Below, in pieces: positions 17,672 through 25,895 of a stretch of 64,000 bases of DNA. The stretch covers positions 1 through 64,000 of the forward strand of contig NZ_FNOZ01000023.1 in assembly GCF_900107175.1 (NCBI RefSeq). The letters are read 5' to 3'. Position 1 is the first letter of the stretch, and the number at the start of each line of letters is the position of its first letter. This DNA comes from Modestobacter sp. DSM 44400. Lineage in GTDB: Bacteria; Actinomycetota; Actinomycetes; Mycobacteriales; Geodermatophilaceae. Position numbers and translations under genes: made by a program. The notes beneath the pieces are model-generated. The model was not told where the DNA came from and ran no database searches. It saw only the letters and a program-made list of their open reading frames with translations.

Positions 17672-18936
17672 CACGACAGGTCCGCTCCGTCGGCGCAGTC
17701 GGCGGCCCGGCCGAGCAGCAACAGCCGCTCCCGCTCGTTGCGGGTCAGCGCAGCCGCCCGCTCGAACTCCGCCCGGGCCTCGGCCGGCCGGCCGAGCTTG
17801 GCGAGCAGGTCGCCGCGGACGCTGGGCAGCAGGTGGTACCCGCGCAGCGCCGGGATGTCGGTGAGCCGGTCGGCCAGGGCCAGTCCGGCGGCCGGGCCGT
17901 AGGCCATCGACACGGCGACCGCCCGGTTGAGCTCCACCACCGGGGAGGGCGCCAGCTCGGCGAGCGCCTCGTAGAGGGCGGCGATCCGCACCCAGTCGGT
18001 GTCCTCCGCCGTCCGGGCGCGGGCGTGGCAGGCGGCGATGGCGGCCTGGAGTGCGTAGGACCCGTGCGCGTTCCCGGCCCGTTCGGCGCGGTCCAGGGCG
18101 GCCAGGCCGCGGCCGATGAGCACCCGGTCCCAGCGGCCGCGGTCCTGGTCGAGCAGCAGCACCGGCACTCCGTCGGGACCGGTGCGGGCCCGCAGCCGAC
18201 TCGCCTGGACCTCCATGAGCGCCACCAGGCCGTGCACCTCGGCCTCGCCGGGGGCCAGCTCGGCGAGCACCCGGCCGAGCCGGAGGGCCTCGGCACACAG
18301 GTCGGGGCGGGTCCAGTCGGCGCCGGCGGTGGCCGAGTACCCCTCGTTGAACACCAGGTAGAGAACCTCGAGCACCGAGGACAGCCGGGCGGTGAAGCCG
18401 GCACCCGCCGGCACCTCGAACGGCACCCGCGCGGCGGTGAGGGTCCGCTTGGCCCGCACGATCCGCTGCGCCACGGTCGATTCGGCGGTGAGGAAGGCCC
18501 GGGCGATCTCGGCGGTGCTCAGGCCGCCGACCAGGCGCAGCGTCAGGGCGACCCGGGCCTCCCGGGAGAGCACCGGGTGGCAGGCGATGAACACCAGCCG
18601 CAGGACGTCGTCCTCGACCACCTCGTCGAGCGCGGCCGCCCAGTCCGGCTCGGCGGCCTGCTCCAGCGACCGGCCGAGCTGGGCGGTCTTGTCGGCCAGC
18701 CGCCGGCCGCGGCGGAAGGTGTCGATCGCCCGGTGACTGGCGGTCGCCATCAGCCACGCCCCCGGCTTGGCGGGCACACCGGTGTCCGGCCACTGTTCCA
18801 GTGCGGCCACCAGCGCGTCCTGGGCCAGCTCCTCGGCCAGCCCGACGTCGCCGGCGGCCCGGGTGAGGGCGGCGACGAGCCGGGCGGACTCCATCCGCCA
18901 CACCGCGTCCACCACCCGATGGACGTCGGCCGTCAC
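17671..18936 (-). CDS. RNA polymerase sigma factor, ECF42 type (DUF6596 C-terminal domain)
   Basis: A 421-residue ECF sigma factor. The sigma-2 region is at about 20-85 (ELAQDALVAALEQWP, AWLMATASHRAIDTFRR) and sigma-4 at about 110-165 (LRLVGGLSTAEIARAFLTAESTVAQRI). The long C-terminal helical domain with ALYEALAELAPSPVVELNRAVAV is typical of ECF42 and carries TPR-like repeats. No anti-sigma gene is present; as in other ECF42 loci a DGPF protein gene precedes it. Start GTG at 18936 with GGGGAGGA four to five bases before it. Confidence 0.9.
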   Translation of the reverse strand: MTADVHRVVDAVWRMESARLVAALTRAAGDVGLAEELAQDALVAALEQWPDTGVPAKPGAWLMATASHRAIDTFRRGRRLADKTAQLGRSLEQAAEPDWAAALDEVVEDDVLRLVFIACHPVLSREARVALTLRLVGGLSTAEIARAFLTAESTVAQRIVRAKRTLTAARVPFEVPAGAGFTARLSSVLEVLYLVFNEGYSATAGADWTRPDLCAEALRLGRVLAELAPGEAEVHGLVALMEVQASRLRARTGPDGVPVLLLDQDRGRWDRVLIGRGLAALDRAERAGNAHGSYALQAAIAACHARARTAEDTDWVRIAALYEALAELAPSPVVELNRAVAVSMAYGPAAGLALADRLTDIPALRGYHLLPSVRGDLLAKLGRPAEARAEFERAAALTRNERERLLLLGRAADCADGADLS

Positions 18937-18964
18937 CACTCCTCCCCGGTCGCCAGGCCGCCGC

Positions 18965-19387
18965 TCAGGCCCGCTGCTGCTCGGCGACGGTGGCGCGCAG
19001 CCGGTTCTCCGCCTCGATCTGCTCGGGCGTCGCGGTGGTGAAGTCCTCGGCCTCGAACACCCGGCGGATCTCCACCTCGCCCTCCCGGAACGGCGCCTTC
19101 CGAACCCACTCGAGGACCTCCTCGCGGGAGGAGACCTGCAGGAGCCAGAAGCCGGCCACCAGCTCCTTGGTCTCGGCGAACGGGCCGTCGACCACTGTCG
19201 CGTCGTTGGCGGCGTCGAACCGCACCCGAGCGCCCGACGAGCTGGGGTGCAGCCCCTCCGCGGCGAGCAGGACACCGGCCTTCACCAGCTCCTCGTTGTA
19301 GGCGCCCATCGCGCTGAGCTCCTCGGTCGACGGCAGGTCGCCGCGCTCGGACGCCTCGCTGGCCTTGACGATCACCATGAACCGCAT
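18965..19387 (-). CDS. YCII-related DGPF-domain protein, ECF42 partner
   Basis: A 140-residue protein starting MRFMVIVKAS with the name-giving DGPFAETKELVAGFWLLQV motif. It is the usual genomic partner of ECF42 sigma factors; its role in the switch is not settled. The fold is YCII-like (ferredoxin-like) with a DGPF-adjacent His/Asp pocket. ATG at 19387 is preceded by GAGGAGGAG. First gene of the DGPF - sigma - GNAT operon. Confidence 0.88.
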   Translation of the reverse strand: MRFMVIVKASEASERGDLPSTEELSAMGAYNEELVKAGVLLAAEGLHPSSSGARVRFDAANDATVVDGPFAETKELVAGFWLLQVSSREEVLEWVRKAPFREGEVEIRRVFEAEDFTTATPEQIEAENRLRATVAEQQRA

Positions 19388-19587
19388 CGTTGTCTCCTCC
19401 TCGGATGGCGGGGGTCGTGGTGCCGATCATGGTGACCGGCGCAACCCGCGCTCTGCTGACACGTCGAACGGGCAACGCGCGGATCGACACGGTCACGGGA
19501 ATTTCTCCGCGGCTGGTCCGCCGTTGCCATCGTCACGTTCGGCCTCCGGACGGAATGGCGCCGGTACGGCGTCCGGTTGGCCCCGAC

Positions 19588-20670
19588 ATGAACCTGTTCT
19601 CCGTCGTTACCCTCGGCGAGCTCCAGCTCGCCAACCGCGTCGTGATGGCACCGCTGACCCGGATGCGCTCCGGGGACGCCGGCGTCCCCGGCGACCTCGT
19701 CGTCGAGCACTACGCGCAGCGCGCCAGCCTCGGCCTGATCATCACCGAGGGCACCTACCCCAACTCCGAGTCGCAGGGCTTCGTCGGCCAGCCGGGCATC
19801 GTCACCGACGAGCAGGTGGCCGGCTGGCGCCGCGTCGCCGAGGCCGTCCACGCCCGCGGCGGGCGCATCGTGATGCAGGTGATGCACGCCGGGCGCGTCA
19901 CGCACCCCGACGTCAACGGCGGCCGGCAGGTCGTCGGCCCGAGCGCGATCGCCATCGAGGGCGCCGGCCACACCTCCACGGGCAAGCAGGCCTACCCGGT
20001 CCCGCACGCGCTCAGCGTCGAGGAGTCCCGGGCCACCCTGGCCGACATCGTCGCCGCGGCGGAGCGCGCCGTCGAGGCCGGCCTGGACGGCGTGGAGGTG
20101 CACAGCGCCAACGGCTACCTGCTGCACGAGTTCCTGTCCCCGGCGTCCAACCAGCGCACCGACGTCTGCGGCGGCTCCCCGGAGAACCGGGCACGCTTCG
20201 TGGTCGAGGTCGTCACCGCCGTCGCCGAGGCGATCGGCGCCGGCCGGGTGGGGTTGCGCGTCTCCCCCGAGCACAACATCCAGGACGCCCTGGAGACCGA
20301 CCGGGCCGACGTGCGGGCCACCTACGGCGCCCTGGTCGACCAGCTCCGCCCACTGGGGCTGGCCTACCTCAGCATCCTGCACAGCGAGCCTGCCGGGAAG
20401 CTGGTCCAGGAGCTGCGACAGCGCTTCGGCGGCCCGCTGATCGCCAACAGCGGCTTCGGCACCGTTACCACCCGCGCGGAGGCCGTGCAGCTCATCGAGG
20501 CCGCGCACGCCGACGCGGTCGCCGTCGGTCGGCTGGCCCTCGCCAACCCCGACCTGGTCAAGCGCTGGTCGGGCGAGCACCCGGAGAACGACCCGGACGC
20601 GGGGACGTTCTACGGCGCCGGCGCCGAGGGCTACACCGACTACCCGACGCTGGAGCTCAGCCGGCGCTGA
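19588..20670 (+). CDS. Old Yellow Enzyme family flavin oxidoreductase (NemA-like ene-reductase)
   Basis: A 360-residue FMN enzyme that reduces activated C=C bonds or nitro esters with NAD(P)H. Visible OYE features: NRVVMAPLTRMR at the N-terminus, QVMHAGRVTHP, the substrate pair in EVHSANGYLLHEFLSP (His and Asn three apart), DVCGGSPENRARF and the C-terminal IANSGFGT and AVAVGRLALANPDLV FMN-phosphate loop. It is divergent from the ECF42 operon, which may contain or sense its regulation. Confidence 0.92.
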   Translation: MNLFSVVTLGELQLANRVVMAPLTRMRSGDAGVPGDLVVEHYAQRASLGLIITEGTYPNSESQGFVGQPGIVTDEQVAGWRRVAEAVHARGGRIVMQVMHAGRVTHPDVNGGRQVVGPSAIAIEGAGHTSTGKQAYPVPHALSVEESRATLADIVAAAERAVEAGLDGVEVHSANGYLLHEFLSPASNQRTDVCGGSPENRARFVVEVVTAVAEAIGAGRVGLRVSPEHNIQDALETDRADVRATYGALVDQLRPLGLAYLSILHSEPAGKLVQELRQRFGGPLIANSGFGTVTTRAEAVQLIEAAHADAVAVGRLALANPDLVKRWSGEHPENDPDAGTFYGAGAEGYTDYPTLELSRR

Positions 20671-20679
20671 CCGGCCCGG

Positions 20680-20718
20680 ATCCGGGGGGCAGAAATGGCC
20701 ATGTCTGCCCCCCGGGAT
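20680..20718. terminator. hairpin terminator between convergent genes, TGGCCA loop
   Basis: ATCCGGGGGGCAGA pairs with TCTGCCCCCCGGGAT apart from one bulged G. The loop is AATGGCCATG. It serves the flavin oxidoreductase (plus) and the racemase homologue (minus, stop at 20718). Confidence 0.7.
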
Positions 20719-21986
20719 CAGCGGACGTAGGGGATGGTCTGCGGCCCCTCGGGGAGCACGCACACCCGGGCGTCGGGCCCGGCCTTCGCCACCGCCTCGG
20801 CGACGGTGGCCGCGATATCGGCCGTCTGCTCCAGGTGCGCCTCGGCGAGCTCGGCGTCCGACAGGTGCGAGGTGTGCATGACCACCCGGTGCGCGGACTG
20901 GATCCGGGCCTGGATCTGCACCTGCCACTGGTCGGGCACGGTCTTTTCCCGGGCATTGATCATCTCCACCAGCGCCTCCGGTGAGGTTGCGGAGGTGAGC
21001 ACCTCGCGGTAGGATCCGTGGTCGGGGTAGCCGTCGGCGCACTCGGCGGCGCAGACGATCAGGCCGTCGGGCCTGGCCACCTGGGCGGCGGCGGACATTC
21101 CCTTCACCGACTGGTAGAGGTTCTGGTCCAGCGGAAAGCCCGCGCCCGAAGTGACGACGACGTCGAAGGGTGCGTCGACCGGGGCCATCGCGACCTCACG
21201 CGCCCGCTCGATGGCCACCGCGTGCATCTCCAGGATGTCCCCGCCGAACGCCGCGATCACCTCCTGCCGCTGGTTGAGGATCACGTCGAAGGCGTAGGTG
21301 ACCCCGGTCGCCGCGGCGATCGCCCGGACGTCGTCGTGCACCGGGTTGCCCTGGGTGACCCCCCACGTGGCCCGCGGATCGCCGATCCGCTTGGCGTCGT
21401 GCAGCACGAGCACGGTGTCCAGCGCGGCCAGTCCCGGAGCGACCATCTTGGGGCCGCCGGAGAACCCGGCGAAGAAGTGCGGCTCCACGAAGCCGGTGGT
21501 CAGCCGGACGTCGGCGTCCACCCACTGCTCGTTGAGCCAGACCGGAACGCCGTCGCCGTAGGTGCCGACGAAGCGGTGCGTGTCGCTGGCCCGAGAGTCG
21601 TGGTTGACGATCCGCACCGAGTCGACGACGGCGTCGCCGAACATGGCGCGCAGCTCGGCCTCGGTGTTGGCCCGGTGGGTGCCGGTGGCGACCAGCACCA
21701 CCACGTCGTCCAGGTCGACGATGCCGTCCAGCTCCTCCAGGACCGCCGGGATCATCAGGTCCCGCGGCTGGGCGCGGGTGCCGTCGCAGGCCGAGATCGC
21801 CACCGTCTGGCCGCGCTGCACCCGCTCCCGCAGCGGCGGCCCGGACACCGGCTCGCGCAGCGCTCGGCGCAGCTCCGCCGGGACGTCGGGCGCTGCCGTG
21901 TGCGGCACCGGGGTGATCACCGCGGCGCCGTCGGGCACCTCGATGGTCAGCCCGTCCCGCCCGTAGGCCAGGGTCACCTGCTGCAT
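20718..21986 (-). CDS. larA: LarA-like nickel-pincer racemase (DUF2088), orphan
   Basis: A 422-residue homologue of lactate racemase. It has the N-terminal DUF2088 features ACDGTRAQP and LVATGTHR, the NHDSR block, and the pincer-cofactor region EPHFFAGFSGGPKMVAPG with the Lys that binds the nickel pincer nucleotide and the preceding His. Start ATG 21986 behind GAGGAGG. No larB, larC or larE lies in this window, so cofactor must come from elsewhere or the enzyme acts on another 2-hydroxyacid. LarA homologues are now known to include other 2-hydroxyacid racemases and epimerases. Confidence 0.85.
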   Translation of the reverse strand: MQQVTLAYGRDGLTIEVPDGAAVITPVPHTAAPDVPAELRRALREPVSGPPLRERVQRGQTVAISACDGTRAQPRDLMIPAVLEELDGIVDLDDVVVLVATGTHRANTEAELRAMFGDAVVDSVRIVNHDSRASDTHRFVGTYGDGVPVWLNEQWVDADVRLTTGFVEPHFFAGFSGGPKMVAPGLAALDTVLVLHDAKRIGDPRATWGVTQGNPVHDDVRAIAAATGVTYAFDVILNQRQEVIAAFGGDILEMHAVAIERAREVAMAPVDAPFDVVVTSGAGFPLDQNLYQSVKGMSAAAQVARPDGLIVCAAECADGYPDHGSYREVLTSATSPEALVEMINAREKTVPDQWQVQIQARIQSAHRVVMHTSHLSDAELAEAHLEQTADIAATVAEAVAKAGPDARVCVLPEGPQTIPYVR

Positions 21987-22120
21987 GCCGGCCTCCTCGT
22001 TCCGCGCCGTCGCGGATCGTTCCATTCCACCACCTGCGGGCCCGACGGGCCGATCGGGCCGGGCTGCTGGACAACGTCCGACCCCGACAGCCAGACTCCG
22101 CCCACGCTCAATGCCGACAA

Positions 22121-22128
22121 TGACGTCA
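22121..22128. promoter_or_regulatory. palindrome TGACGTCA before the acyl-CoA synthetase
   Basis: An eight-base perfect palindrome ends three bases before the ribosome site (AGGAGG) of the synthetase, in the divergent gap with the racemase homologue. It may be an operator; chance is possible for eight bases. Confidence 0.25.
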
Positions 22129-22141
22129 GCAGGAGGAACGC

Positions 22142-23650
22142 GTGGCCCAGCCCTTCGACACCGGCGGCATCGAGGCCGGCGCCGACGGCATCCGCCGCTA
22201 CACCGGACTGCCGCAGAACCTCATCATCCTGCTGCGCGGCGCGGTGGACAGCCACCCCGACCGGACGGCGCTGGTCGAGCTCGGTGGCGAGCGCCTCAGC
22301 TACGCCCAGCTCTGGGAGCGGGCGACCCGCGTGGCCGGTGGGCTGCGCGCCGCCGGCGTGGGACGCGGCGACCGGGTGGCGAACCGACTGCCCAACGGCG
22401 TCGACTGGGTGCTCGGTTTCTGGGGGACGCTGCTGGCCGGCGCCGTGGCTGTGCCGGTCAACACCCGGTTCGCCGAGCCGGAGGTCGAGTACGTGGTCAC
22501 CGACTCGGGGGCGACGGTCGTACTGGCGCCCGGCTCCCCGCTGCCCGACGGGGAGCCGCTCGTCGTCGACGACCAGCCGCACGGGGAGCTGGCCGGGATC
22601 TTCTACACCAGCGGGACGACGGGGTTCCCCAAGGGCGCGATGACCACCCACGAGAACTTCCTGTCCAACGTGGAGACGTGCCTGCGCTGCCTGCTGGGCA
22701 CCGCCGACCGCGACGAGCACCTGACCACGCTCATCTCGGTGCCGCTGTTCCACGTCACCGGCTGCAACTCGCAGCTGCTGGTGCTCACCGCGATCGCCGG
22801 CACGTCGGTGATCATGCCCGCGTTCGACGTCCCGGCGTTCCTGCGGGCGATCGAGGACGAGCAGATCTCGGTGCTCACCACGGTCCCGGCGATCTACTGG
22901 CTGGCCCTGCAGCACCTGGACTTCCCGTCGATCGACACCTCCTCGGTGCGCGCACTGTCCTACGGGGGTGCCCCGATCGCGCCGGACCTGGTGCACCGGA
23001 TCCAGGCCGCCTTCCCCACCGCCCGGGTCGGCAACGGGTTCGGGCTCACCGAGACCTCCTCGGTGTCGACCTACCTGCCGCACGAGTACGCCGTCGAGCA
23101 CGCCGACTCCGTCGGGTTCCCGGCCCCGGTCGTGAACCTGCGGATCGAACGCCCGGACCCGGCGACCGGAGTGGGCGAGCTGCTGATCCGAGGCCCGCAC
23201 ATCGTGGCCGGCTACTGGCAGAAGCCGGAGCAGACCCAGGACACCTTCGTCGACGGCTGGTTGCACAGCGGCGACCTCGCCCGGATCGACGACGACGGGC
23301 TCGTCTACGTCGTCGACCGGAAGAAGGACATGATCAACCGCGGCGGGGAGAACGTGTACTGCGTCGAGGTGGAGAACGCCCTCGCGGCGCACCCCGCCGT
23401 CGGCGAGGTGGCGGTCGTCGGCGTCCCGGACTCGATGATGGGCGAGAAGGTGGGTGCGGTCGTCGTCCCGCGGGCCGGGCAGACGCTGGAGCCGGCCGAC
23501 CTGCTCGCCTTCGCCCGCGAGCGGCTGGCGGACTTCAAGGTGCCCCAGTACGTCGTCGTGCGGCCCGACCCACTCCCACGCAACCCCGGTGGCAAGGTGC
23601 TCAAGCCCCCGCTGCGGGCCGGCACCGACTGGGGCGATCCCGCCCGCTGA
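22142..23650 (+). CDS. acyl-CoA synthetase (AMP-forming), class I adenylate-forming enzyme
   Basis: A 502-residue ligase that activates a carboxylic acid to acyl-AMP and then acyl-CoA. P-loop YTSGTTGFPKGAMTTHEN, GNGFGLTETSSV, the hinge LARIDDDGLVYVVDRKKDMI, and the catalytic Lys near the C-terminus in RNPGGKVLKPPLR. GTG at 22142 with AGGAGG about six bases before. Medium- or long-chain fatty acids or aromatic acids are plausible substrates. It is the first gene after the divergent gap with the racemase homologue. Confidence 0.9.
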   Translation: MAQPFDTGGIEAGADGIRRYTGLPQNLIILLRGAVDSHPDRTALVELGGERLSYAQLWERATRVAGGLRAAGVGRGDRVANRLPNGVDWVLGFWGTLLAGAVAVPVNTRFAEPEVEYVVTDSGATVVLAPGSPLPDGEPLVVDDQPHGELAGIFYTSGTTGFPKGAMTTHENFLSNVETCLRCLLGTADRDEHLTTLISVPLFHVTGCNSQLLVLTAIAGTSVIMPAFDVPAFLRAIEDEQISVLTTVPAIYWLALQHLDFPSIDTSSVRALSYGGAPIAPDLVHRIQAAFPTARVGNGFGLTETSSVSTYLPHEYAVEHADSVGFPAPVVNLRIERPDPATGVGELLIRGPHIVAGYWQKPEQTQDTFVDGWLHSGDLARIDDDGLVYVVDRKKDMINRGGENVYCVEVENALAAHPAVGEVAVVGVPDSMMGEKVGAVVVPRAGQTLEPADLLAFARERLADFKVPQYVVVRPDPLPRNPGGKVLKPPLRAGTDWGDPAR

Positions 23651-23654
23651 CCGC

Positions 23655-24005
23655 TCCGAGCGCAACCTGCGCGCCTGCGCGGCGGTGCACCGCGAGACCG
23701 CCCCCCATCACCGCGCACACCCCGTTGGCGGCCCGGGCCGGACGGGCTCTCTTGGACGCCTTCTGGCAGAAGAGCGTCGACCCCACCAAGGTGGTCATCG
23801 GGCATGCCGGGGACAGCAGCGACCTGGAGTACCTGACCGAGCTGGCCGACGCCATCCTGGGGATGAACCGCTTCGGACCGGACGTCTACAACCCCACCGA
23901 GTCCCGGGTCGGGACCATCGTGGCGCTGGCTGAGCAAGGGTGTGCCGACCGGATGGTGCTCGCCCACGACGCGAGTTGCTTCATCGACCACTTCCCCGGC
24001 GAGGC
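23655..24005 (+). pseudogene. phosphotriesterase-family hydrolase remnant, truncated and frameshifted
   Basis: Two short frames join to a piece of a phosphotriesterase-like metal hydrolase. One frame gives RACAAVHRETA (about 23668-23702). The next frame gives PPITAHTPLAARAG, then VVIGHAGDSSDLEYL, RFGPDVYNPTESRVGT and VLAHDASCFIDHFPGE, all landmark blocks of the family (metal-site His in GHAGD, Asp in HDAS). The N-terminal half with HxH is missing, two residues before LGM are lost, and the C-terminus is gone. It stops at a terminator that belongs to the next gene. Confidence 0.7.
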
Positions 24006-24045
24006 GCAACTGCCTCCCGGACCGAGTGGTCGGGGAGGCAGTTGC
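24006..24045 (-). terminator. hairpin terminator
   Basis: GCAACTGCCTCCC (24006-24018) pairs with GGGAGGCAGTTGC (24033-24045), five bases beyond the stop of the minus-strand gene ending at 24050. Confidence 0.7.
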
Positions 24046-24049
24046 GGGT

Positions 24050-24526
24050 TCAGGCGGGACGGGGACCGGCGGGACGGGGGCCGGCGAGTTCCCGGAGCTG
24101 GCCGACGGCCGCGGCGTCCAGGGCGTCGGCGTCCCCGCGGGCGGCGGCGGCTCCCTGCTCGTCCAGCCAGGCGGTGTGCTCGTCCCAGGCCTGCGCCGGG
24201 GAGATGTCCAGTGCGGCGGCGATGTCGGCCCACTCCGCGCCGCCCCGCCGCGCGGCGCGGACACCGGCCTGGCGGCTGTCGTGCGCCTTGCGGGCCACGA
24301 CCTCCCCCAGCGCCAGCAGCTCCAGCGCCTCGTCGACGTCCAGCGTGGTGGTGGCCTCCTTGATGGCGGCCCAGTCGTCGTCGTCATCCGCGGCGTCGTT
24401 GGGGGCGTCGATGACGTGGTTGTCCCGGCGGCTCAGAAAATCCAGCCGGGTCACCGCGGTCACCAGGGAGAACTCGCTCTCCAACACCGCGGGGACGTTG
24501 CGCGCGACCTCTGGAACGGTGCTCAT
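24050..24526 (-). CDS. hypothetical protein with HTH-like segment
   Basis: A 158-residue soluble protein. The middle is acidic (NDAADDDDDW), followed by a helical part (DEALELLALGEVVARKAHDSR) and a helix-turn-helix-like stretch (GAEWADIAAALDISPAQAWDEH). Its own terminator follows and no partner gene is adjacent. Proteins of this form occur in actinobacteria near regulatory genes, but I do not recognise a named family. Start ATG 24526. Confidence 0.65.
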   Translation of the reverse strand: MSTVPEVARNVPAVLESEFSLVTAVTRLDFLSRRDNHVIDAPNDAADDDDDWAAIKEATTTLDVDEALELLALGEVVARKAHDSRQAGVRAARRGGAEWADIAAALDISPAQAWDEHTAWLDEQGAAAARGDADALDAAAVGQLRELAGPRPAGPRPA

Positions 24527-24656
24527 GATGGGTCAGGATGCCCGGTGACCGGCGTCCGGAACGTGTTCGTGACGTTCCTCTCCCCGGTGGACCGGCACCG
24601 CACCGTTCGCCGCTGCCGCTGCGTGTACGGCTCCGGACAGCGGGCGAGCATGCGAC

Positions 24657-24687
24657 GGGGCCCGCACCCGGATCGGGTGCGGGCCCC
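24657..24687 (-). terminator. strong hairpin terminator
   Basis: Fourteen-base perfect stem GGGGCCCGCACCCG / CGGGTGCGGGCCCC with a three-base loop, 20 bases past the stop at 24707. Confidence 0.75.
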
Positions 24688-24706
24688 GCAGCGGGAGCGG
24701 TGCAGG

Positions 24707-25678
24707 TCAGTCGGCGATGCCGACGGCCTCCTTGGCCAGCCCGGCCACGGTGGTCTGCGCGGCGCTGATCACGCTGGTCCGGTTCTTGTGGGTCTCCTCG
24801 TACCGGATGACCACCCGGACGTCGTGGGCGCTGGTCAGCTCCTTGACGGCCTTGGCCGCATCGGAGGTCGACAGCGAGTCGTAGCCCTTGATCGGCAGCT
24901 CGTCGGCGGCGACGTCGCCGAGCTCCTCGCGGGCGGCCTTGGCGGTGTCGGCGGCGGTGCGGTTGCCGTCACGGCGAGCGATCCGCTCGGCGCGACGCAG
25001 CGAGGCGCTGCGGCCGACCGTGAGCGTCTCGCGGACGGCGCCGGTGAACTGGGCGGCCTTGCCGGCCACGGTGCTCACCCGCTCCTCGGTCTCCTCGCCG
25101 ACCTGCTGCACCGAGTCGACGGCGCGGTTGACGGTGTTGGCCGCGAAGCGCACCGGCAGGTTGGCCAGGCGGGTGGCGCCACCGGCGACCCGCTGCAGCG
25201 GAGTGGCCCGCAGGGCCGCGGGGCCACCGAGGGCTTCCTCGGCCAACACGACGGTCAGCCACTCGACAGTGGCGGTGTGCGCGGTGATCAGCCGCTCGGC
25301 GAGGGCGTTGACCTTCGTCTGCTTCGCGGTATCGGCGAGCACCTTGAGGTAGGTGGCGCGGTCGACGAGCTGGTGCTCGAGGGAGAGGTCCTGCAGCAGG
25401 GCCTCCTCGATCGGCGCGGCCTGGTCGAAGGTGGCCTTGACCAGGGCGCCGAGGCGGCCGAGCGCGGGGGTGACGACGTCGGCGACGCCACCGAGGTCGC
25501 GCAGCTGCGCGGTGATGGCCCGCGAGCGTTCCGCGGCGTGGTCGGCGTTCTGGGTCAGCTCGCGGCGGACGGCGTCGGTGCGCGCCTGGCCGATACGGAC
25601 GCGGGCGATCTGCTCCTCGGTCTGCGTGAGCAGCAGGAGGGCGCGCAGCTGGTTGATGAGCGGGGTCGTGTCGGTCAT
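24707..25678 (-). CDS. ferritin-like/helical stress protein, function unknown
   Basis: A 323-residue, almost wholly helical protein. The N-terminal half (residues 1-150) looks like a four-helix ferritin-like bundle (LLTQTEEQIARVRIGQARTD, EEALLQDLSLEHQLVDRATY, KVNALAERLITAHTATVEWL). The C-terminal half is charged, with LSTSDAAKAVKELTSAHDVRVVIRYEE, a short alpha/beta module. Both halves are seen together in actinobacterial general-stress proteins. GGAG precedes ATG 25678. It is divergent from a TetR gene, with an inverted repeat between them. Confidence 0.68.
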   Translation of the reverse strand: MTDTTPLINQLRALLLLTQTEEQIARVRIGQARTDAVRRELTQNADHAAERSRAITAQLRDLGGVADVVTPALGRLGALVKATFDQAAPIEEALLQDLSLEHQLVDRATYLKVLADTAKQTKVNALAERLITAHTATVEWLTVVLAEEALGGPAALRATPLQRVAGGATRLANLPVRFAANTVNRAVDSVQQVGEETEERVSTVAGKAAQFTGAVRETLTVGRSASLRRAERIARRDGNRTAADTAKAAREELGDVAADELPIKGYDSLSTSDAAKAVKELTSAHDVRVVIRYEETHKNRTSVISAAQTTVAGLAKEAVGIAD

Positions 25679-25738
25679 GAGAACTCCAAGGTGGGACGGG
25701 GATGACCTGACTGTCGTGTCATGCCCCGTCCCGGCGCC

Positions 25739-25769
25739 CTGCTAACTAAAGCAAGCACATTGCTAGCAG
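25739..25769. promoter_or_regulatory. nested inverted repeats between stress gene and TetR gene
   Basis: AGCAA-N5-TTGCT (25750-25764) is nested within CTGCTA ... TAGCAG (25739-25744 and 25764-25769). The DNA is locally AT-rich, about 60 bases upstream of the ferritin-like gene. Size and form suit a TetR-type operator overlapping a promoter. Confidence 0.45.
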
Positions 25770-25895
25770 TGTCTCCGGTCACATGAGTGCTGATGAGCTG
25801 CCCCGCCCGGGGTAGTTCACCGCTCCCACCTCCGCGTACGGCGAGCCGAGGGCGGACAGTGGGGGGCCGGGAACGCGGCACGACGGAGGGCGACG

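Noticed and set aside
25750-25764. Reading the AT-rich repeat as a tRNA or attachment site
   Set aside because: No cloverleaf, no integrase gene and no matching second copy were found.
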